Below are positions 58,487-64,000 of a stretch of DNA of 64,000 nt, piece after piece (position 1 is the stretch's first letter; every line of letters begins with the position of its first letter). This stretch comes from Gemmatimonadota bacterium (GTDB lineage Bacteria; Gemmatimonadota; Gemmatimonadetes; Gemmatimonadales; Gemmatimonadaceae): positions 117,176 to 181,175 of the forward strand of contig JAJPIM010000023.1 in NCBI GenBank assembly GCA_021324775.1. Direction: 5' to 3'. Below the pieces are notes generated by a model. That model did no database searches, was not told the DNA's origin, and saw nothing but the letters and a program-made list of their open reading frames with translations. The translations under genes and the position numbers were made by a program.

Positions 58487-60550
58487 ATGACAAGGCATAG
58501 AGTCGCGAGAGATATCACAGGTATCCGATCCACGAGCCATTCAGCCCGGTTGCTGGCGCTCGCGGCCTGCGCGGCTTCGGCCACGGCATGCGCTCACTCG
58601 GGGATGCCGGCCAATTCCGGCGCGTCGCCGGCCGCCGACATGTCGGTAAACGCACCGAGCCCGGATCCACGCGTGGGTCTCAAAGCCGGCCTCTGGGACG
58701 CGGGCCAGGCGCAGTGGAATCTGCGGCTCCTCTCCAATTCTCGTCCGACTGGCAAGTTCCTCGGCGAAACCAACTCCGACCTCGCCTTCTCCGGCCCATA
58801 CGCGATCGAGGGCAGCTACAACGGCTTCCAGGTCTGGGATATCTCGAATCCCAGCGCGCCGACGCTCAAGACCGCGGAGTACTGCCCTGCGTCACAGAGC
58901 GACGTGTCGGTCTACAAGACGTTGCTCTTCGTGTCGGGCGAGGGAACTAGCGGCCGCATCGACTGCGGCGATCAGGGGGTCAAGGACACGGTCAGCGCCG
59001 CGCGCCTGCGCGGGATCCGCATCTTCGACATCAGCGATCTGGCACACCCGAAGAACGTCGCCAACGTCCAGACATGCCGTGGCTCGCACACGCACACGCT
59101 GGTGGTCGATCCCAACGACCACGACAATGTGTACATCTACGTCTCGGGTTCGGCCGGCGTCCGGTCGCCCAGCGAGCTTCCCGGCTGTGTCAGCGCCCGC
59201 CCCGAACAGGATCCCAACTCGTCGCTCTTCCGCATCGAGATCATCAAGGTGCCGCTCGCGCACCCGGAGCAAGCCGCGATCGTCAGCTCCGCCCACCTCT
59301 TCACCGGACTTGGCACACCCCAGTCACATGGTGAAGCCGCTGCCGATCGCGAGGCGGCCGCCGCCGAGCGGGCCAAGGGCAAGTTCACGGCGACGATCTT
59401 CGGCGACGAGACGGTGCTGCCCGAAGAGTTCATCAAGCCGGAGCTCGAGCAAATCGTGAAAGCCCGCGGGGGCACCGGCGCGGCGACGAGCGCCGACAGC
59501 GCCACACTGCGTCAGGCTGTCCAGGGCATTGTCAACAAGATGGTCGCCAGCCAATGCCCCGGATGCTCCGACAAGGGATTTACGCCGACGCAGTGCCACG
59601 ACATCACCGTCTACCCATCGATCGGGTTGGCCGGCGGTGCATGCGAAGGCTACGGGATGCTGATCGACATCAAGGACCCGGCGCACCCGGTCCGGCTGGA
59701 CGCGGTATCCGATTCGAACTTCTCGTACTGGCATTCCGCGACGTTCAACAACGACGGCACGAAGCTGCTCTTCTCCGATGAATGGGGTGGAGGCGGCCAG
59801 CCGAAGTGCCGCGCGACAGACCCGCACAACTGGGGCGCAGACGCGATCTTCACGATCCAGGGGCAGAAGCTGGTCTTCCAGAGCTACTACAAGATGCTGG
59901 CGCCGCAGACCCCCTACGAGAATTGCGTCGCCCACAACGGCTCGCTGATTCCGATTCCCGGCCGCGACATCATGGTGCAAGCCTGGTATCAGGGGGGCAT
60001 CTCGGTGTTCGACTGGACAGACGCGGCGCACCCGAAGGAGATCGCGTTCTTCGACCGGGGCCCCGTGGACTCGACCCGTCTTGCGGACGGCGGCGAATGG
60101 TCGGCCTACTGGTACAACGGCGTGATCGTCGGCTCGGAAATCGCGCGTGGCCTGGACGTCTGGGAGCTTTTGCCCAGTGGCCTGATCAGCAAGAACGAGA
60201 TCGACGCCGCGAAGTCGGTGCACCTTCCCGAGCTCAATGTTCAGGGGCAGCCGAAGTACGTGTGGCCGCCCTCGTTTGCGCTGGCTCGCGCGTATGCCGA
60301 CCAACTCGAGCGGTCGCAGGGCCTGAGCGCCGACCGGATCACCGCGATCCGCCAGGCGCTGGACGCCGCCGAGAAGGCATCAGGCGGCCAGCGTCACGAC
60401 GCGCTGACGCAGCTCGCGACGCAAGTCGACGGTGATGCGGGCGGTGCCGGGGATGGTGCCAAGGTCAGGAAACTGGCCGATGCAGTCCGTCAGTTGTCAT
60501 CGGCGCCAATGGCGTCCGCCGGAACGGCAAAGACGGCGGCGGGTGACTGA
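58487..60550 (+). CDS. LVIVD-repeat lipoprotein
   Basis: 687 aa from ATG 58487 (after CGGAGCG). A signal and lipobox (ACAASATACAHSG) anchor it. The body is a propeller of LVIVD-type blades: GSYNGFQVWDISNPSAPTL, RGIRIFDISDLAHPKNVANV, GYGMLIDIKDPAHPVRLDAV, GGISVFDWTDAAHPKEIAFF. Conserved His/Cys/Asp patches (CRGSHTHTLV, GFTPTQCHDI, FSYWHSATF) may bind metal. The last ~100 residues are helical and Ala-rich. Function unknown; common in Gemmatimonadota and Actinobacteria. It ends before a strong hairpin. Confidence 0.85.
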   Translation: MTRHRVARDITGIRSTSHSARLLALAACAASATACAHSGMPANSGASPAADMSVNAPSPDPRVGLKAGLWDAGQAQWNLRLLSNSRPTGKFLGETNSDLAFSGPYAIEGSYNGFQVWDISNPSAPTLKTAEYCPASQSDVSVYKTLLFVSGEGTSGRIDCGDQGVKDTVSAARLRGIRIFDISDLAHPKNVANVQTCRGSHTHTLVVDPNDHDNVYIYVSGSAGVRSPSELPGCVSARPEQDPNSSLFRIEIIKVPLAHPEQAAIVSSAHLFTGLGTPQSHGEAAADREAAAAERAKGKFTATIFGDETVLPEEFIKPELEQIVKARGGTGAATSADSATLRQAVQGIVNKMVASQCPGCSDKGFTPTQCHDITVYPSIGLAGGACEGYGMLIDIKDPAHPVRLDAVSDSNFSYWHSATFNNDGTKLLFSDEWGGGGQPKCRATDPHNWGADAIFTIQGQKLVFQSYYKMLAPQTPYENCVAHNGSLIPIPGRDIMVQAWYQGGISVFDWTDAAHPKEIAFFDRGPVDSTRLADGGEWSAYWYNGVIVGSEIARGLDVWELLPSGLISKNEIDAAKSVHLPELNVQGQPKYVWPPSFALARAYADQLERSQGLSADRITAIRQALDAAEKASGGQRHDALTQLATQVDGDAGGAGDGAKVRKLADAVRQLSSAPMASAGTAKTAAGD

Positions 60551-60573
60551 TCGCACCTGGTAGTGCCGGAGTG

Positions 60574-60619
60574 GTGATGCACAGAGGGGCCGGCTGAGAC
60601 CGGCCCCTCTGTGCATCAC
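60574..60619 (+). terminator. 20-bp perfect inverted repeat
   Basis: GTGATGCACAGAGGGGCCGG (60574-60593), loop CTGAGA, exact complement 60600-60619. It is exceptionally long and perfect, with no T run after it. It lies 24 bases after the LVIVD gene stop and directly abuts the hydrolase remnant. It may be a terminator or a mobile palindrome unit. Confidence 0.6.
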
Positions 60620-60895
60620 TGGCAACACATGGCGACCCTTGAAGCCTCATCCGAGACATCAGCGGGCCTCGGCCTCGACTTCGCGATCCCGATGTTCTTC
60701 TTTCAGGGGGCCGAAGACTTCACGACGCCCACTGCACTCGCACGCCAGTACCTCGATGAACTCAGAGCCCCGCAAAAAGCCTTCGTTCCAATCGAAGGCG
60801 GCGGGCACTTCGCGATGTTCATGAAGCCGGATCAGTTCCTGAAGGAGCTCGTCACCCGTGTCCGGCCGTTGGCCGTTGCCCCCTCGGCAAACTGA
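60611..60895 (+). pseudogene. C-terminal remnant of an alpha/beta hydrolase
   Basis: Frame open from within the hairpin to the stop at 60895. It encodes the end of a proline-iminopeptidase-like hydrolase: IPMFFFQGAEDFTTPTALAR (acid residue region) and PIEGGGHFAMFMKPDQFLKE (catalytic His). The nucleophile elbow and the whole N-terminal domain are missing. The junction is the right arm of the 20-bp inverted repeat, so an insertion or deletion there probably removed the rest. Confidence 0.7.
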
Positions 60896-60915
60896 CGACG
60901 GTAGGGGGACTCTTG

Positions 60916-61050
60916 TTAGTGCCCGCTTCCGGGTCCTGAGGCCGGTCGTCCGCCCCCACGACGCCGGGTCATCATCCGCGCCACGACGAACACGAGAAAG
61001 ACCAATCCCACGCCTATCAGGAATCCGTGCCAGAAATCATTGGATAGCAT
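60916..61050 (-). CDS. 44-aa single-pass membrane miniprotein
   Basis: Too short for the ORF track. It reads MLSNDFWHGFLIGVGLVFLV, then FVVARMMTRRRGGGRPASGP, ending SGH. One hydrophobic helix (about residues 9-25) is followed by a positively charged, Gly/Pro tail, the typical layout of an inner-membrane small protein with its tail in the cytoplasm. AAGAGCTGATAC precedes the ATG. It lies 142 bases downstream of the DUF5916 gene on the same strand, so may be its co-transcribed partner. Confidence 0.6.
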   Translation of the reverse strand: MLSNDFWHGFLIGVGLVFLVFVVARMMTRRRGGGRPASGPGSGH

Positions 61051-61192
61051 GTATCAGCTCTTGGTGATTGGACATCCCGGTATGCCGCCCGATCGCTACG
61101 GGGGTCTCGTAGTCTGGCCTGTGTGCGTTGCTGCCGATAGCCCTTGACGTGTCCGGAGCGCGGCCGGGGGCCAACGGGGGTATCGGGCATCG

Positions 61193-63703
61193 TCACATTC
61201 GGAACAGATAGCTGAACTTCACGAAGAAGCTGTCCGCTTCTCTCGTGAGCGTCAGGATCCGGAACGACACGGGTTCGGTGAGGTTGTTCCCATACCCGAT
61301 GAACACCACCGTGCCGGGAATCGGCTGGTACGCGAACAGTGCCTGGCCACCAAAAGTATTGGTGGTCGTCCGCACGGCCCGGGAGATGATCCCGGTGTTC
61401 GGGTCCTTGATGTAGATCGGGAGCTCGGTGCGAGATGCGTCTCGCAGGCTGTCGACGTATACGGCGTCGTACTGGCCCACCAGGCGGAAGAATATGGGGC
61501 GGGACAGTTGATATTCGATGTCCAGCCGCGGGATGATCGTCTGCGCCACGAGCGATCCATCGCTGCGCCGGTGGTAGTACTGCGCGTTGTACGTGAGCTG
61601 TCCCCGGAACTGCGGCGTCGGCCGCCAGTCGAGTGTGAGTGATGTGCTGTTGATATTGGCCGACGCCCACTCGAAGAAGTTCTCGTCCCGGCAGGTGAGA
61701 TAATTGAGCTTGAAGTCGAAGCTTGCGAACGCCGGTGTCTGCAGCGAAAACACGCAATCGGTGTTGGGGATCTGCGACGTGCCGACGAAGTGTGTGAACG
61801 TCGTGTCGCCCCCGGCGATGTGACCGAGGTAGTAGTACTGGTACAACTGCGGATCGTATCCGAAGTGCTCCAGAAACATGGCGCCCTCCAGTTGCCACCC
61901 GCCAAAGAGGGTCGCGAACGCCGAGAAGTGGAACTTCCGGTCTTCGGTCGGTCCTCCATCGGTGAAGTTCCGATAGGTCCAGATGTTCACGAAGGTGAAA
62001 TCCGGTGTGAATGTCTGGAGAAATCCGCCAGGTGCGAAGTAGAATGTGTACCGGCTGTCCGCCGTGAAGTTCGTCACCCCCGCCCGGCTCACAAACCCGG
62101 CGCCCGGCGCCCACTCGGGATCGATCCCGTTCAGGTCGTAGTTGAGGCCGAGCGAGCGCCCGGCCCGCACGAAATGCGCGTCCCACATCGGACCCGCACC
62201 ATGCTGGTTCGTCGCCGGCAGGGTGTCCGTAATGAATGGCGTGTTGACTCGGCTCGAACTCGCCGCACCCTGAACGCCGAGGGAATAAATCTTGTCCCAC
62301 GTGACCCGGGTGTCAGCGCCGACGACTCGGTTGAACGACCCGCCATCCTCCTTGTCCGTCGCGACGAAGCCGATCTGCGACGCCTCGCCGACGTCGGTGA
62401 GCGTCCGCAGCACATTGAAGAGGGGATGCCCCGCGCCGGCCGCGAACGGATTGCCCTCGTCGTCCAGGGCACCGAGATAGGCGACGTCGAAGTTGCCCAC
62501 CTTGCCCGTGAGTTTCACTGCCCCGATCGGCGCCGATATCTGCCGTGTGTAGATGATGTTGTTCGGGACGCTGAACTGGTCGATCCCCTCGAGGAAGAAC
62601 GGCCGCTTCTCCGGATACTGAATCGCCTGGCGCGGATCGTACTGTAGTTGCGTGGCATCGGACTCGACCTCCGCGAAGTCGGGGCGAAATGTCCCGTCGA
62701 GGATCAGGTTGTTCGTGACGCCGTAGCGCACATTGCCACCGAACTGCGGCCGCTCGACCCGGTACACCCACGGCGCCGGCCCGCTCGGCGGATTCCCCGT
62801 CCCGGCCGGACCCGGATAGCCGAGCGATTTCTCGGTCACGATCGGGTTCAGGTCGAGGACCAGGCCGCGATCGAGTCCCGTCAGTCCCACCAGCGTCCCG
62901 GATTGCGCCAGGAACGACGCGTTGGCGATGCGCGTCGGCACCCAGGTATCCATCTCCGCGAGGTGCTGCACGTTGCGGATGATGTTGATCCCCCAGTCCT
63001 GCGGGTCCCGCTGCTGGAACTTGAAGCTGCGGAAGGGAATCCGCATCACGACCTCGTAGCCATAGGCCGTGAGGTGGCCCTTCGACTCATAGACGAAATC
63101 GGCGCTCAGATCCACGGGCGGCGGCCCGGTCGCGGCGACGTTGTAGCCAGTGGCCAGCACGCCCTCGGTGATCGTGCCGTCCTCCTGGACGCCGAACGGA
63201 TTCACGCCCAGGAACAACGCGTGCCGCCCGTGGATGAAAGGCGTGAGGACCAGCTCCACGTTGTCGTCGCCGTCGATCAGGTCGCGGTTGGCCAGCGTCG
63301 CGTGCACGGCTCCGTGCGCCTCGAAGGCGCGGATCCCGAAATACATCGCTGTCGCGCTGTACCACACGAAGACTTCTGTCGAGTCGGAGGCCTGCCGGCC
63401 GTCGACCGGAAAAAACTCCGAGAAGCCGTTGAGGAGCGCCGCGCGCTGCCATACCGGGGCGCTCAGAGTCCCGTCGACTGCGATATCCGTGTCGAACCGG
63501 GGAATCCGGACATTAAGGTCACCCTGCAGCCCACTATAGACGGCCCCCGCCGCCACAGAATCCCCAGTTCTGGGACTCTTGGAATCCCGTGGCGCGCCGG
63601 TGTCGGTTGCAGGCGCGGCGGCAGGCGGCGGCCCGGCCGTCTGAAACGCCAGCAGCGGCGCGATCTCGGGCAGCACGACTGCAGCCAGAAGTGGTAGAAG
63701 CAC
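61193..63703 (-). CDS. DUF5916 outer-membrane protein with CBM9-like N-terminal domain
   Basis: 836 aa from a GTG. The signal region is MLLPLLAAVVLPEIAPLLAF. Residues ~70-250 form a CBM9-like sandwich (DTDIAVDGTLSAPVWQRAAL, FVWYSATAMYFGIRAFEAHG, WGINIIRNVQHLAEMDTWVP). The rest is a predicted 16-or-more-stranded barrel ending in FFVKFSYLFRM with a terminal aromatic pattern. The central signature QYPEKRPFFLEGIDQFSVPN is diagnostic of DUF5916. Function unknown; proposed to handle glycans or peptides at the outer membrane. Confidence 0.88.
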   Translation of the reverse strand: MLLPLLAAVVLPEIAPLLAFQTAGPPPAAAPATDTGAPRDSKSPRTGDSVAAGAVYSGLQGDLNVRIPRFDTDIAVDGTLSAPVWQRAALLNGFSEFFPVDGRQASDSTEVFVWYSATAMYFGIRAFEAHGAVHATLANRDLIDGDDNVELVLTPFIHGRHALFLGVNPFGVQEDGTITEGVLATGYNVAATGPPPVDLSADFVYESKGHLTAYGYEVVMRIPFRSFKFQQRDPQDWGINIIRNVQHLAEMDTWVPTRIANASFLAQSGTLVGLTGLDRGLVLDLNPIVTEKSLGYPGPAGTGNPPSGPAPWVYRVERPQFGGNVRYGVTNNLILDGTFRPDFAEVESDATQLQYDPRQAIQYPEKRPFFLEGIDQFSVPNNIIYTRQISAPIGAVKLTGKVGNFDVAYLGALDDEGNPFAAGAGHPLFNVLRTLTDVGEASQIGFVATDKEDGGSFNRVVGADTRVTWDKIYSLGVQGAASSSRVNTPFITDTLPATNQHGAGPMWDAHFVRAGRSLGLNYDLNGIDPEWAPGAGFVSRAGVTNFTADSRYTFYFAPGGFLQTFTPDFTFVNIWTYRNFTDGGPTEDRKFHFSAFATLFGGWQLEGAMFLEHFGYDPQLYQYYYLGHIAGGDTTFTHFVGTSQIPNTDCVFSLQTPAFASFDFKLNYLTCRDENFFEWASANINSTSLTLDWRPTPQFRGQLTYNAQYYHRRSDGSLVAQTIIPRLDIEYQLSRPIFFRLVGQYDAVYVDSLRDASRTELPIYIKDPNTGIISRAVRTTTNTFGGQALFAYQPIPGTVVFIGYGNNLTEPVSFRILTLTREADSFFVKFSYLFRM

Positions 63704-63833
63704 GTGCTATCGTAACACGTCTTGAGGGCTCGCAGGTAGCCAGGGTTACGCCGTCGCGATGCTACCGGGGCAAGTCTTCGACAGCCAGGCATGCCACGAG
63801 GTTGCAGGCGATAGTAGGGTTGCAACTGATGGT

Positions 63834-64000
63834 GGGGGCCGTTGCCCGACAGGGAGACCTGCGGTTCGGAACGGCCCCCACTGCGCGTTGCCGCGACATC
63901 CAGCGCGGGTTCTGGATTGGTGGGACGGGTCAGGCGGCCGTCGGCGGGTGCGGCCGGTGACCGCGGGCCGGTCGCGACCGGCCCCTACCAGGGACGATTT
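63834..64000 (+). repeat. Diverged full copy of the dispersed palindromic repeat (runs to window edge)
   Basis: GGGGGCCGTTGCCCGACAGG, then GACCTGCGGTTCGGAACGGCCCCC, TGGATTGGTGGG, and GGGCCGGTCGCGACCGGCCC-TACCAGGGACG at 63965-63996. The middle differs more than in the 47 and 52 kb copies. The 63704-63833 stretch before it shows nothing. Confidence 0.8.

Overview
This is a GC-rich (clearly above 60% by eye) Gram-negative window. It has many GTG starts, dense secreted and lipoprotein genes, and outer-membrane genes: a TonB-receptor-like protein and a DUF5916 barrel. The family mix is ADOP-type FtsX permease, membrane Ser/Thr kinase with TPRs, paired M16 peptidases, DUF4097, DUF4412, LVIVD and NHL propellers, and an S9 peptidase. 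That mix fits Gemmatimonadota best, with Acidobacteriota as the alternative. This placement is inferred from gene content. No rRNA, tRNA, CRISPR array, transposase or integrase was found.

Layout. 1-7.6 kb: the end of an unknown gene, a LytS/LytR-type two-component pair, a secreted protein followed by a broken aspartic-protease gene, a metallo-beta-lactamase-fold enzyme, a YfcC/DcuC-like carrier and a DUF4412 protein. 7.8-16.2 kb: a tandem repeat, divergent DoxX and ArsR-type genes, a translationally coupled flavin pair (lactate-oxidase family plus a cNMP/thioredoxin-reductase-like fusion lacking the redox cysteines), a zinc alcohol dehydrogenase, a LiaF-like protein and a DJ-1/PfpI protein. 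16.2-22.6 kb: an AAA ATPase with a C-terminal winged helix, an FAD monooxygenase, and a membrane Ser/Thr kinase whose 3' end overlaps the next locus.

22.4-26.5 kb, minus strand, is the most interesting region: a compact lanthipeptide-like locus. It holds a 117-aa Cys/Thr-repeat candidate precursor with a strong ribosome binding site, then a HopA1-like protein, then a synthetase built as a PqqD/RRE-like domain, a kinase and a LanC cyclase with a Cys-Cys-Gly zinc motif. The last two genes overlap by 4 bases. To its right, on the plus strand, is a c-di-GMP-I riboswitch in front of a beta-helix lipoprotein.

29.4-32.3 kb: an active/inactive M16 peptidase pair. 32.5-37.7 kb: a lower-GC block with a PD-(D/E)XK nuclease facing a 1270-aa STAND NTPase, read here as a possible defence island. 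38.1-47.4 kb: DUF4097, an S9 peptidase, two paralogous small lipoproteins, a GntR/FCD regulator and a very large Gly-rich TonB-receptor-like protein with a C-terminal extension. 47.4-64 kb: SDR, YncE-like propeller, PLP decarboxylase plus NUDIX, exonuclease III, ADOP permease, threonine-dehydratase-like enzyme, NHL and LVIVD propellers, a hydrolase remnant, a 44-aa membrane miniprotein and a DUF5916 protein.

A dispersed palindromic repeat family (core GGGCCGGTCGCGACCGGCCC, partner arm GGGGGCCGTT...AACGGCCCCC) occurs in intergenic gaps at about 5.4, 7.8-8.0, 47.4-47.7, 51.7-52.1 and 63.8-64.0 kb. In one place it supplies a gene's stop codon.
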